From contig JAAALK010000289.1 in the NCBI GenBank assembly GCA_019279435.1, positions 92,969,023-93,033,022 of the forward strand: a DNA stretch of 64,000 bases. The letters run 5' to 3'. Shown piece by piece: positions 20,776 to 30,983 of this stretch (within the stretch, counting starts at the first letter, position 1; the number at the start of each line of letters is the position of its first letter). Under the pieces are notes generated by a model. The model was not told the origin of the DNA. It saw nothing but the letters and a program-made list of their open reading frames with translations, and ran no database searches. Source of the DNA: Zizania palustris. Taxonomy: Eukaryota; Streptophyta; Magnoliopsida; Poales; Poaceae. The position numbers and the translations under genes are program-made.

Positions 20776-20990
20776 TGTTGGGGGAATAAGTTTTCCCTTA
20801 AACACAGGCCAAATGACGTCAGCCTCCGTAGGCCTCGGGCCCGGAGCCTAACACTGCCGAATCATGAAGTCAGAGTGGATCCCTCCTACCGAAGTTGTTT
20901 CCAAGCAGCAATCAGTCGAAGCCTCCGGGCACTCTTTGGAGCCCACTAGAGCCAAGCCTCCGGGATCTCTTTAGAGTTAGCCTCTGGGCT
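20776..20990 (+). repeat. TatD-1 left LTR, truncated
   Basis: Aligns by eye with 23651-24000 up to GTTAGCCTCTGGGCT, then changes directly into the antisense coding region. Internal GGAGCC/CTCCGGG repeats are fewer than in the right copy. Confidence 0.68.
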
Positions 20991-23198
20991 GCCTTCACCA
21001 GCTTTGCCCTGGCCTCCTCCAAAGCTCGAAGTGTCGCTCGAAGCTTGTTGGTTTCTGAGACCAAGACTTCCCTCGCCTTCTCAGCCTCGGCCCTCGCCGC
21101 CTCTACTGCTGCTTCGGCTCACCTTAACTTCTCGGCCTCCTCCTATACCTCACATCGAAGGGTGTCCCTCTCCTCCACTAGGTCAGCCATCCGATGGCCT
21201 GCAGAGACTGTTGCTGTAGCATTCAGCATGAAGGAAAGAAAAAGTTCAAGAAAATCCTAAGTATTGAGAAAAGAAGCAAGTGATTCAAAGATCTTGTAAA
21301 GCTTCACTCACCTGGACGATGGCCTCATGAGCGTTTGCGAAGAGGTCAAAGGGGCTCGAGTGGCTGAGTTGTGCCACCAAGCCCCCTTCCCCAATAGCAA
21401 CGCATCCTTCGTGGAGCCGGGCTGCCTCCATCACGGGTCTCCTCGACTGTAGAGGCCGGACCATCTTCATCACAGGCTCCTCCAGCACAGGCTCCCGTGG
21501 AGCCGGGCTCTGGTCCACTACCTCGACATGCTCGTCGGCCTCGTCCTGAAGGGTCCCTTCACCACGGCCATCCCCTCCGTCTTCTTCGGATGAAGTGCTC
21601 TCTGACCCCGAGCTGCTGCTGCTCTCGCTGTTGTCGGAGGCCTCTGTGGGCCTCGGCACGACGGGCCTTGCACCAGTGTCGATATCTGCAAAAAAGTACA
21701 AGTCAATATTCATGTATGTAAAGAGACGAGTGATCAAGTGTGTAGCTTCGTCGGAGGAGATGTCTTCGAAGGAGAGGGGAGCAATGTGTGCTCCCCAATC
21801 CCTTCGTTGCACGGGCGGGGCCCCGGCCCCCGTGCCCGAAGGGGTCACTATTGCGTTCTCCGCTGCCACCACTTCGGTGGTCGCTGCCGGAGCATCTATT
21901 TGCTCCGCTCTAGCACCAAGGCTCGTGGCTGTTGGCTCCTCCGCAGCAGGGGCTTCATCCATTGGGAGCTCTGAGCGAACCCTCGAGGCTTCGGCTTCAT
22001 CGTCGTCCACCCTCTTTCTCTTGGAGCCGCTCGCCTAGAGTGTAAGGTTGGCGAAGTCTGGCAGTGCTTGGACCCCCTCGACGCCAAGCTAGGTCCACAC
22101 TCTGTTCCAGCGTTCCCAAGTCCCCACCATAGCGAGCCTTTGAGTTTGCTCCTCAGGCGTCGGAGCCCCAATGACGCGCTCCACCGCTATGATCTCCTCC
22201 TCTAGAGGCCTTACTTCGCAAGCAGCTTCATCAAAATTCCAAGTTAGCACAAATCATTTTTGCGAAGGGCGAAAAAAAAGAAGTTGAAGTCTTACCAAGG
22301 CACTCCGCAGACACCTTGCTTGGTCCCTCCGAGCCCGAAGGTTGGAAAAGGCCCCCCGTCCAAGAGAGCACAGGTGGGCTGAGCCGAAGGGTGATGAACT
22401 CCTCCATGAGGTCCCTCATGCTCATCCTCGAAGCCACCCTCTATAGGAGCAGGATCCTTGACTAGAGGATGTCAGGGCTCATCTTCACCACGCCTTCGCA
22501 CCGACAGGAGATGAGTGTGTTGGTACTCCCAAGGGGAGAGTTCGCGCCCATCGAGGCATAGAACCACTCTTGGTCCCACTTCGAGTACCACTTGCTGTTG
22601 GCGGCCCTCACTGGGAAGACCTCTTGGTACTCCTTCCAAAGATAGAAGTTGGCACTCCCGAAGGCTAAAGCCTTCTTGACGCGGTCTGCCCCTCCCTCTG
22701 CTTCGACTGGTAGTTAGCATCATGAAGGGCGACGAAGACATCTGCGTGCCCCTTGCAGCCTTCGCCCCTCATAGCCCACTCGAAGATGGTCAACCTCGCC
22801 ACGGCATTTGGAGACATACAAGGAAGCTCGAAGTTGTATGCCTTCAATACTTCACTCAACATGTCCACTGCCGGCAACCCAAGGCCGGCCTCGAAGAACA
22901 CTTCGAAAAGTACAACTTCATCAGCCCGAGGCCTCGGTATGGCCTCCGACTTCGTTGGTACCCGGATCTGGATCTCCACCGATATCTTCCCCTCACAAGC
23001 TCTTTGGATAGACTCCTCTGTTGAGGCCGAAGCCCTCATTTCTAGAGTTTGCTCGAATTTATCCGATGGAGACCGAAGGTCCCTCGGCCCCAAGCGCCTT
23101 GCTGCAGGCTTCGCTGCCACCACCACCGCATGCACCTGGGCGGAGCTCGAACTCACGCCCAGGGTCAAAGCCTTCTTCGACGCAACCTTCCTCGGCAT
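20991..23198 (-). pseudogene. TatD-1 antisense gene ('putative gypsy type transposon' domain protein)
   Basis: The - strand gene starts at ATG 23198 (MPRKVASKKALT). The first exon has ADEVVLFEVFFEAGLGLP and SEVLKAYNFELPCMSPNAV, then LTIFEWAMRGEGCK, a pattern like the Pfam family 'Putative gypsy type transposon'. A frameshift lies near 22680. A later exon (22010-21285) is acidic and Ser-rich and ends PFDLFANAHEAIVQ just before a donor-like GTGAGTGAAG. The last exon is Lys/Glu/Arg-rich coiled coil and is cut off at 20991 by the LTR junction. The function is unknown; in Tat elements extra genes of this kind lie between pol and the 3' LTR. The same gene, in a fuller copy, is at 27300-29949. The TATAAAAAGG box (23341-23350) is 152 bp before the ATG. 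Confidence 0.68.
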
Positions 23199-23340
23199 CT
23201 CGTGTGGCTTCGATGCAAAGGACGCTGAGAGGGTGCGAAGCTAGCTTCGCACGACGCTAAGGGTGAACAAGAAGAGCGAAGGATGCTAGTAGTTGGGAAG
23301 GAAGCAGATGAGTGTGTGCCGAAGCCATGTGTGGTAAACC

Positions 23341-23350
23341 CCTTTTTATA
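23341..23350 (-). promoter_or_regulatory. Probable TATA box of the TatD-1 antisense gene
   Basis: TATAAAAAGG on the - strand, about 152 bp before the ATG. TatD-2 has the same box at the same distance (27147-27156). This suggests a promoter independent of the LTR. Confidence 0.6.
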
Positions 23351-23632
23351 GGTGGTAAAAATCCCGACGGTTCCCGTGCTGAAGTCTATGTCAAGTGGGC
23401 CTGAGGCAAAGATGAATCGAACCGATGCACCCCCCGCACTGCAACGGTCAAATTTAATAACCGTTGCGGAGTTATTTGGTCTCCCGAGGTCACCTTGTCA
23501 GTCAGGGCAGACATTTATTACCTGCACAAGTCGAAGTCCCCTTCGGTCCAAGATCTGAAGGCCTGTCTTTTCTAAAGTTACATTTTTACTATCATTTGTC
23601 CAGAGGCGCATGCACCCCTTCACTCTGAAGTG
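23351..23632 (-). other. Upstream region of the TatD-1 antisense gene
   Basis: Non-coding, between the TATA box and the PPT-like run. Parts match the inverted stretch 26945-27140 in TatD-2, for example the ATTACCTGC and CCGTTGCGGAGTT words, so this upstream sequence is shared by both copies. Confidence 0.5.
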
Positions 23633-23650
23633 TTGTGGGTGAGGGGCTAC
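23633..23650 (+). promoter_or_regulatory. TatD-1 polypurine-tract region
   Basis: GTGGGTGAGGGGCTAC precedes the LTR start TGTTGGGG. It sets the element's sense as + and hence makes its gene antisense. Confidence 0.62.
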
Positions 23651-24047
23651 TGTTGGGGTAATAAGTTTTCCCTTAAACTGGGGCTAAATGATGTCAGCCT
23701 CCGTAGGCCTCGGGATAGGATCCTGACACCGCCGAACCATGAAGTCAGAGAGGATCCCTCCTACCGAAGTTGTTTCCAAGCAGCAATCAGTCCAAGCCTC
23801 CGGGCACTCTTCGGAGTCCTCTAGAGCCAAGCCTCCGGGTTCCCTTCAGAGCCCTCCAGATCTAAGCCTCTAGACTCTCTTCAGAGTAAGGCTCCGGGCT
23901 CCCTTTGGAGCCCTCCGGAGTCAAGCTTCCAGGTTCCCTTCGGAGCCCTTCGGAGCCAAGCTTCCAGGCTCTCTCCGGAGTTAGCCTTCGGGCTCCCTTG
24001 GCTAATACCTACATGGCTCCCTTTATTACCTTCTTTGTAAGGTATCA
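23651..24047 (+). repeat. TatD-1 right LTR
   Basis: Starts TGTTGGGGTAATAAG; an end at ...GGTATCA (24047) is my best guess from the TG...CA rule. It contains imperfect tandem units of GCCTCCGGGCTCCCTTCGGAG type from about 23795 to 23995. Confidence 0.62.
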
Positions 24048-25184
24048 GTTCGATTATCGGCTGGAGATGTGGTAGGTCACCTTGCTGGTCCCTGTTGGTT
24101 CTCTAGTTGTTTCTTAACATATATACGGCCAAAGTTTCCCATGGCCCTTCCTTTGATCTCCTTCATTTTCCATCTAATTATCACAAGTTTGCCTCTCTGA
24201 CCAGCCGTCGATGCTTATCCTTAGGCGACGCGGCTGCCTACCAGCCGAGGGCAAGATTTTCCGCTGACATCTTGGCCCCATGGTTCAAGGACTTTTACTA
24301 CGGCTTCATTAGGGACTATGTAGTGTGGTATTCCTTTGAGTCCTTGGCCGATTACGAATACGGAGTACCCACATCGTCAATCATTTAGCGATGTACTAGT
24401 GAGCCTAGAGAGCAAGGCGATCTTCCTTGCTTGTATCTCTCCTTGTATTCTTCCGATCAACATCATAGTTTGTCCCACGCATAAGCCATCATATGAGTTT
24501 TATCATCCGATGGTCTGTGCTTAACAGCTTGGTTTTGGTCAACTACCAATCGATCTCTTCGTCATCAGCCGGATACATGTTCACGGTGAAGTAGCAAGTT
24601 CCTTGGAGTTCAATCAGCTCTTCTCTTTGACCGATTCAATCTCCCTTGGAGCACTCCCCTCCTAGGACGCATGCAGGGTGGCGTCTATCCTTTACAAGAA
24701 ATGGTTGTACGAGCTGAGCCAACACATCTTCAACCACCATTCAAACCACTTTTGTCTTTCACTTGATCTGGCCATAACTGACATTGACCCTGAGGATTGT
24801 CTCAGTTCTCGTTACTCAGCTTTCTCTTCTATTCTAATTTACTTCCTCGTCTCCTGACTCCCCTTTCCTTTGTAGGAGGATGACATTTACGCACGGTTGA
24901 TGAGCCAAAGCGGTAGGACGATATGATATGGGCTTCCATTGACCACTATCAAGTGAGGTTGTGGGGCCCCAGTCCATCATAATCGCTTGCCAAGAAGTGA
25001 GTCATGGTCTCGATGCGTTAGCGCAAAGCGTCGGACGCAGTGATGTACTTGGCAAACTCTCATCTTCTCTTTGTGGTATTCCCAGCCCATAGTCGATGCT
25101 TTTCTATTTCTTCCTCAGCCGAAGACACCAGCATCTTCTGCCGTGCGAACCCCCATCGCTGCCGATATACCCCCGATGACTGAG

Positions 25185-25253
25185 GTGCGTACGTCTTTGC
25201 TGCATGATATTTGTTTTTCATTTTGATACTCATTATTCTTCTATTCTTTTTAG
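25185..25253 (+). other. Putative intron in the Tat-2 PMD gene
   Basis: Donor GAG|GTGCGT and acceptor CTTTTTAG bound a 69 bp T-rich interval within the gene's C-terminal region. Confidence 0.5.
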
Positions 25254-25520
25254 CCTTCTCACCTCGCTGCATTCCCCTGCGTGGCATTGGATCAGTTGGT
25301 GGATGACCGGGGTAACGCTTAGCCGGCTCTAAGTACTGTCGGAGACGCCGTCGATGACATTGTCATGAGGGTCGATATTCCAAAGGTCATCATTGCTGAC
25401 CCTGACATGCTGGCCAACGCCGCTATTATAATTACACCAGCTAGGGCCTACACATCGGAAGGTGTGCTGGCGGCCATCGAGACCGGCACCAAGGTGCCTC
25501 CAGTTGATGGCTCTCATAAG

Positions 25521-25580
25521 GTACCATTTGATTCTTCTTCTTGTCACCTTCCTTGTGACTTACATTGGCCTTGAATGCAG
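25521..25580 (+). other. Putative intron in the Tat-2 PMD gene
   Basis: Donor AAG|GTACCA and acceptor TTGAATGCAG bound a 60 bp T-rich interval; reading resumes SMPNIMGLFVLQRSLEE. Confidence 0.5.
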
Positions 25581-25663
25581 TCGATGCCAAACATTATGGG
25601 CTTATTTGTCCTCCAGCGCAGTCTTGAAGAAGTAGGTTCACACACCCTTTCGGTGGTTGTGGT

Positions 25664-26944
25664 TGTAGGACCGAAAGTAGCAACCAGAGGCAGGGGGGTG
25701 AATGGGCGCCTAAAAATTCTTCTGAAACAATGACCTAATCCCAACACCCAATGCACCCCAACACACAAATAACAGTAGCAAAGCAGATCACATGAACTAA
25801 AGTTGTCTAGCCTAAAAATGACAGGTGTCCTAAATAAAATGATATTTAAACCTAAACTAAACTAAATAAAAATAACTGCAGTAACTAAAAAGGATGTTCT
25901 CAAAAATATTTAATGGCATAAGGAAAAATACCTAAATATATTTAATGGCATCGCAGAACGTCCAAGCGCCTCGTCGCTTCCGCCGCAGCAGCCATAGAAG
26001 ATCCAAGTGCCGCCTCGTTTTTTTCACGTCCGCTGCTTCTTTTTCATTGCCGCACGCAAGGCAGCACGCCTGCCTCCGCTCGAACCTGTCGTCCACGCTG
26101 CTGCTAGCTATGCTAGGCTCTGCTTCTATGGCTTGCTGCCGCACGCAGGCTATGCCATAGCGGCTGCCGGCTAGCGCGTAGAGACAGGCTACAGGACGCG
26201 AAAAGCCGCAGCGTGCACTGTGGCCTTGAAGCGGGAGACAGAAGCCACTCAGCGGCGGAGAAGATAAACACGCAGGAAAAACGGACTGTAGATTAATCTC
26301 CTCAAAATAGTCAACCCTAACCCTAGGGGGTTGGGGCCTATTTATAAGCAACCCACTAATACATAGAAAAGACTAATTTACCCCTAGGGTAAATTACACT
26401 GACTCTAAAATAAAATTCGAAATTCCTAAAATACACTTAGAATATTCAAGTGACTCGAATAACAAATACTATGGACTTAAATAATGAATATTAAAATCCT
26501 AAATAAAGATAATCATCGGTTGTAAGTTTTGCGCCCAAAGTGACAAACCATCCACCGTCTTCGCACCGGGTACCCGGATTGGTCTGACCCGATCCCACAG
26601 CTTCCTCAGCTCGGCAATTGCTCGCTGCCCGTGTACCTGAGTCAAACCCAGTCAACAGACCAATGGATCCTCTGCCGCTCCTAGCCCATGTACTCGGATT
26701 GGACCAGCCCAACTCCGTACCTCCTCTGCCCGGTTGTCGCTCACTGCCCGTGTACCTGAGTCACACGCGACCCAGACATGGTAGGTCTTCACATCTCATC
26801 CTTGACTTTCGTTGACAATCACTCGTCACATATGGAGCATAAGACCCATGCTCTTCAACATGGTTCCTCAATCTCCCCCTTGATGAGTGCATTGTCAACA
26901 CCCTTCTTCAGAACCTGCAAAACATGTGCAAGCATGAAAACAGG
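25664..26944 (-). mobile_element. Sire-2: truncated Sirevirus 3' end (LTR plus PPT)
   Basis: The LTR 25664-26870 begins TGTAGGACCGAAAGTAG and ends GGTTCCTCA on the + strand, as in Sire-3, so the element runs on the - strand. A PPT (26871-26881) and about 60 bp of internal sequence follow and then stop at a junction with TatD-2. The LTR ends match Sire-3, including two copies of a GTACCCGGATTGG...CCCGTGTACCTGAG unit (about 26570-26770). The middle (about 25900-26250) is different, GCCGC-rich instead of CTTCGAAG-rich, and the LTR is about 1.2 kb against 2.0 kb. The - strand TATA box is TATAAATA at 26339-26346. Confidence 0.78.
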
Positions 26945-27146
26945 CCTTCGGAGCATGGACTGAAGGGGGCTTTGACTTGCGCAGGCAATAATTACCTGCC
27001 TCGACTGTCATAACGACCTCAGGGAGACCGAATGACTCCGCAACAGCTATAAAGCTGATCGTTACAGTGTGCCAGTTCGTTTCAACTTCGCCTGATGCCC
27101 ACCTCTCAATGATTTCGGCACGGGAACCGTTGGGATTTTTATCGTG

Positions 27147-27156
27147 TATAAAAAGG
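27147..27156 (+). promoter_or_regulatory. Probable TATA box of the TatD-2 antisense gene
   Basis: TATAAAAAGG, 153 bp before ATG 27300. Position and sequence are kept in TatD-1 (23341-23350). Confidence 0.62.
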
Positions 27157-28148
27157 TGTTTACCGCACACGGCTTCGGCACACTTCTCATTTGCTTCTTT
27201 CTCAGCGCCTTGCATCCTTCGCTCTCTTCTCTTCATCTCTAGCTTCGCGTGGAGCCAGCTTCACAAGCTTTAGCGCCCTTCACGATGAAGCCCCACAAAA
27301 TGTCGAAGAAGGTTGCATCGAAAAAGGCTTTGGCCCTGGTCTCGAGCTCGAGCTCTGCCCAGGTGTAGGCAGCAGCGGTAGCGGCGGCGAATCCTGCAGC
27401 GAGGCGGTTGCGGCCAACGGACCTTCGGACGCCATCGGATAAGTTCGAGCAAACCTTGGAGATGAGGGCTTCGGCCTCAACGGAGGAGTCCGTCCGGAGG
27501 GCCTGCGCGGGGAAGATATCACCGGAGATCCAGCTTCGGGTTCCGGAGAAGTTGGAGGCCATACCGAGGCCTCGGGCTGATGAAGTAGTGCTCTTCGAGG
27601 CTTTCTTCGAGGCCGGCCTCGGATTGCCGGCTGTGGAGATGCTGAGCGAAGTCTTGAAGGCCTACAATCTCGAGGTTCCTCAACTGTCGCCAAACACCGT
27701 GGCGAGGCTAGCGGTCTTCGAGTGGGCGCACTGATGTCTTCGTAGCCCTCCACGATGCTAACTGCCAGCCAAAGCAGAGGGATGGCTCAGACCACGTCAA
27801 GAGGGCCTTGGCCTTCGGGAGCGCCAATTTTAAGCTTCGTAAGGAGTACCAGGACGCCTTCCCAGTGAGGGCCGCCAACAGCAAGTGGTACTCGAAGTGG
27901 GACCAAGAGTGGTTCTATGCCTCAGTTGGCGCGAACTCTCCCCTACGGAGTACCAATGTGCTCATCTCCTACTGACGTGAAGGCATGGTGAAGATGAGCC
28001 CCGACATCCTTCGCTCGAGGATTTTGCTCCTGTGGAGGGTAGCTTCGAGGATGAGCATGAGGGATCTCGCGGGGCCTCTCTTGGCCGGAGGGTCTCTTTC
28101 AGCCTTTGGGCTCGGAGGGCCTAAGCGGGGTGTCGACGGAACGCCTTG

Positions 28149-28207
28149 GTAAGACTTCTAAATCTTCTCACTTTCATACTTCGCAGAATAAACTTGTTCT
28201 GACTTAG
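28149..28207 (+). other. Putative intron 1, TatD-2 antisense gene
   Basis: Donor TTG|GTAAGACTTC and acceptor TTCTGACTTAG|AATCTTGATG. In TatD-1 the donor is kept and the acceptor AG is GG. At 59 bp it is short for a plant intron. Confidence 0.5.
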
Positions 28208-28694
28208 AATCTTGATGAAGCCGCTCTTGAAGTAAGGACTCCGGAGGAGGCCATCGTGGCGGCGGAGCGCATTGTCGGAGCCCCGACTCCTGAGGAGCAG
28301 GCTCAACGGCTCACTCTGGTGGGGACTTGGGAACACTTGAATAGAGTATGGACCTGGCTCAGCGTCGAGGGTGTCCAAGCTCTGCCAGACTTCTCCAGCC
28401 CTACACCCTCGGCGAGCGGCTCCAAGAGGAAAAGGGTGGATGACGACGAACCCGAAGCCTCAAGGGCTCGCTTGGAGCTCCCAACGATCGAAGCTCCTAC
28501 TGTGGAGGAGGCAACGGCCACGAGCCCTAGAACCAGAGCGGAGCCAGCAGGGGCTCTGGCGGCAGCTACCGAGGTGGTAGCGAGGGTCGCGACAACGACA
28601 TCTTCGGGCACGAGGGCTGAGGCTCCACCTTCGTAGCGAAGGGATTGGGGAGCACACATCGATCCCTCTGCCTTCGGAGAGATTTCCGACGAAG

Positions 28695-28754
28695 GTAAAC
28701 ACTTGAACATACTTCTCTTTTCCCACACGGATATTAACTTGAACTTTTTTGGAG
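28695..28754 (+). other. Possible intron 2, TatD-2 antisense gene
   Basis: Donor GAAG|GTAAACAC and a pyrimidine-rich end TTTTTTGGAG (TTTTTTGCAG in TatD-1). In TatD-1 the donor is missing and the interval reads through in frame, so this one is uncertain. Confidence 0.38.
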
Positions 28755-29125
28755 ATGTCGATGTTAGTTGGTGCGAAGTCCACTGTACCGAAGCTGACGG
28801 AGGCCTCCGGCAGCAGCAGTTTGGAGTTTGACAACTTTTCGTCTAGAGAAGACGGAGGTGACAACCGAGGTGAAGGGAACCTTCGAGATGGAGCCAACGA
28901 GCACGTCGAAGGTGTGGACCGGAGCCCGGCTCCATTGGATCCTGCACCGGAGGTGGAGTTGGAGGAGATAGTCCGGCCTCTGTAGCCAAGGGGGCCGTGA
29001 TGGAGGCGGCCATTCATGATTTTCATGAAGGCTGCGTTGCCGCATGGTCAGGGGACTTGGTGGCTCAACTCAGCCGCTCGAGCCCCTTCGATCTCTTCAC
29101 AAATGCAAATGAAGCCCTCATCCAG

Positions 29126-29202
29126 GTGAGTGAAGTCCCATGCAGTCTTCGAGTCATTCTTGCTCTCCAATCAACACTTCTGATTTTCCTGAATTCTTTC
29201 AG
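29126..29202 (+). other. Putative intron 3, TatD-2 antisense gene
   Basis: The clearest of the three: donor CAG|GTGAGTGAAG, pyrimidine tract and acceptor GAATTCTTTCAG. Joining the flanks gives continuous coding on both sides. In TatD-1 the exon also ends at GTGAGTGAAG and an unspliced reading stops a few codons later. Confidence 0.68.
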
Positions 29203-30105
29203 GCCTTCGCGCTGAATGTCGCAGCATCAATCTCTGCGGACGAGCGGATGGCTCGCTTGGTGGAGGAGAGGGATGCCCTCCGACGCGAGATCTCGGTGGA
29301 AGCCAAGAAGCAAAGGAGAGCCGAAGCCTCAGTAGAGACGGCGAGGGCCGAGGCCCAAAAGGTGAGGGAGGTCCTGGTCTCCGAGACTGACAAGCTTTGG
29401 GTGGAGCTTCGAGCTTCGGATGAGGCCAGAGTGGAGTTGGCAGTAGATAATTCGGAGCTTCGCAAAGCTGGCCACTGCCTACAAGACTTCATTGTTCACA
29501 ACGTCAACGAAGCCACTTCGAGCCTGACCTCAGTCCTTGAGCAAATTGGGACAGAGTGCTGGGTTCCATACTTCAGCCTTCGGGACCCAATCGGGGATTG
29601 CATCGAGTTCTTGAAGACTTTGGCTGCGACGACGGAGGTGTCCCTGAAGGGCTTTGCTCTGGTGGCCAATCGACTGGCGGGTCAAGGGGTGCTACAGATG
29701 CTTCATGACTCGGGGTTCAACCACCTCGAAGCAGTGACCTCGGCTACTCCGGTGGCCTTCGGAGGCCAGCACTTGGTGACGCCTCCGCCGGGCATCCGCG
29801 GAGCCTGGGACCGCCTTCACGAGCCTTGGAAGGCCCAAGGCTGCGAAGCAGTCCTTGAACTCCAAAAGGCCATCCGACTTCACCGAGCCAGGGCATTGGC
29901 CTCGCCAGCTCAGCCTTCGACGTCGACGCCTCCGCCTCCGAAGGTGTAGATCTCCTTAGGCTCCTTGTAATTCTTAGCTGTAGGCTTGTAAAAACTTATC
30001 CGTTTATTAATATAAATGCGGGGGTACTTTATACCTGCCCAGGCTCAGCCTTCGAATGTTTACCTCGAAGTACTTGAGGATTTTGAGGAGCTTCACTAGC
30101 TATGG

Positions 30106-30555
30106 GTGGTGCTCGAGGTAGCTAGGTCCGAATGTCCTCCTCGGTTCAAACTTCCAAGGGGTCCTAAGGGCGAAGCCATTTCCGAAGTACCCCAGGAGCT
30201 GATGGCCACCGTGAAGACGGAGCCCCTTTGGAGTTCTTCCTCCTCACCAGACTTAAGCTGTTTCGAAGTAGACTTAAGTGGCGAGGGGGTATAGCCTTTG
30301 GATACAGCCTTGACAGGTGGTGAAGCCTTAGACTTTTCTGCCTTCGATACGGCACCACCTGCCTCGCAGACTGGGACAAACCTACAAGATGAAAGATGCG
30401 GTTTTCGGGCTTCGGGGCATGGACGAACCGGCCGTGGGAGAGCAGGCTCCGATGAGGCTTCGTCCAGACGAGGTGGCCCTGGCCGGAATAAGATCAAGCG
30501 AGGGTCGGGGCCTCGACCTCGCTTTTTCTTAGGCTTAGATACAAACTACTCATAA
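30106..30555 (+). pseudogene. Unrecognised reading frame after the TatD-2 antisense gene
   Basis: One frame with a single TAG (30292-30294). It reads RFKLPRGPKGEAIS, an acidic Ser-rich part and a basic tail (GPGRNKIKRGSGPRPR). It does not belong to the previous exon, which has its own stop at 29949. I do not recognise it; it could be a second cargo gene or a 3' extension. An opposite frame (30096-30497) looks like its shadow. Confidence 0.32.
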
Positions 30556-30983
30556 TTTTGTTTTCGAAGTATATTTGTAACATACTTCTCAATTATCATT
30601 TAATGAATGAGATTTGTTGTATTTGCATACTTCGTCTGCATGCTTCGCATGATTTGATTGTTTGGAACATTGTAGGACCGAAAGTAGCGACCAGAGGGGG
30701 GGGGTGAATGGGCGCCTAAAAAATCTTTTGAAGCAATGGCCTGCTCCCAATACCCAACGCACCTCAAAAGACTAAGCAGCAAAGTATGAACAGATTGCCT
30801 AAGTCTAAAGGTATCTAGCCTAGAATCAACAGGTGTCAAAATCAAAGAACCACCAAAGCAGTGCTAATAGGAAGATAAGAAAAATATTCAAGACATGGCA
30901 GGTCAAACTTCTCAGTGGATGATCTGAGTGTATATAAAGGGAGATGAGAAGTTACTGTTCAAATTTGTCTCCTGTTCAGGACT

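Larger units (their letters stand above)
20776..24047 (+). mobile_element. TatD-1: internally deleted Tat-like element with antisense gene
   Basis: Direct repeats starting TGTTGGGGGAATAAG (20776) and TGTTGGGGTAATAAG (23651) mark two LTRs in + orientation. The second is preceded by GGGTGAGGGGCTAC, the PPT-plus-CTAC junction common in grass Tat-type elements. Between them there is only an antisense gene; gag, pol, PBS and the end of the left LTR are gone. The left flank is Tat-1 reverse transcriptase and the right flank is a PMD gene of Tat-2. I find no target duplication (CCACC on the left, GTTCG on the right), so the present ends probably come from deletion or recombination. Confidence 0.68.
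24048..25663 (+). pseudogene. Tat-2 PMD gene fragment with several introns
   Basis: A second PMD gene copy. It begins LSAGDVVGHLAGPCWF (24053-24100), then NIYTAKVSHGP, SRRCLSLGDAA and APWFKDFYYGF, and later LGFGQLPIDLF and LYKKWLYELSQHIFNH. It continues with DIYARLMSQSGR after an intron acceptor at 24875 and with VGDAVDDIVMRVDIPK near 25340. Visible intron signals: acceptor CCTTTGTAG|GAGG at 24875 (its donor GT is mutated to GA at 24795-24796), intron 25185-25253, and intron 25521-25580. Stops and frameshifts occur between the blocks. It is a separate copy from the Tat-1 gene, since it repeats the same protein region. The Tat pol expected on the other strand is absent; the right end is cut by Sire-2. 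Confidence 0.66.
27300..29949 (+). pseudogene. TatD-2 antisense gene ('putative gypsy type transposon' domain protein)
   Basis: A fuller copy of the TatD-1 gene. Exon 1 starts MSKKVASKKALALV, has an in-frame TAG at about 27366, then DLRTPSDKFEQTLEMRAS, ADEVVLFEAFFEAGLGLP and SEVLKAYNLEVPQLSPNTV. A short deletion after VFEWA (about 27727) breaks the frame relative to TatD-1. KWYSKWDQEWFYASV follows near 27890. Introns are likely at 28149-28207 and 29126-29202 and possible at 28695-28754. The middle exon is acidic; the last exon (29203-29949) is coiled coil (ERMARLVEERDALRREI) and ends in STSTPPPPKV. The domain resembles the Pfam 'Putative gypsy type transposon' family. The coiled coil could mediate self-association; function is unknown. 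Stops make this copy inactive, but the exon structure is readable. Confidence 0.68.
26945..30670 (-). mobile_element. TatD-2: Tat-like fragment with antisense gene
   Basis: This copy of the TatD internal region is inverted relative to TatD-1: its gene reads on the + strand, so the carrier would be on the - strand. The left end is cut at Sire-2 before any LTR. The region is interrupted at 30670 by Sire-3 and may continue at 41807-41842 and 52767-53940. No LTR or pol is present. Confidence 0.6.

Noticed and set aside
21285..22010. 241-codon - strand frame as a stand-alone gene
   Set aside because: It is one exon-like block of the TatD-1 antisense gene; the matching block in TatD-2 sits between other parts of the same gene.
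28695..28754. Firm call of a second intron in the TatD gene
   Set aside because: TatD-1 lacks the GT donor and reads through in frame, so I kept it only as possible.
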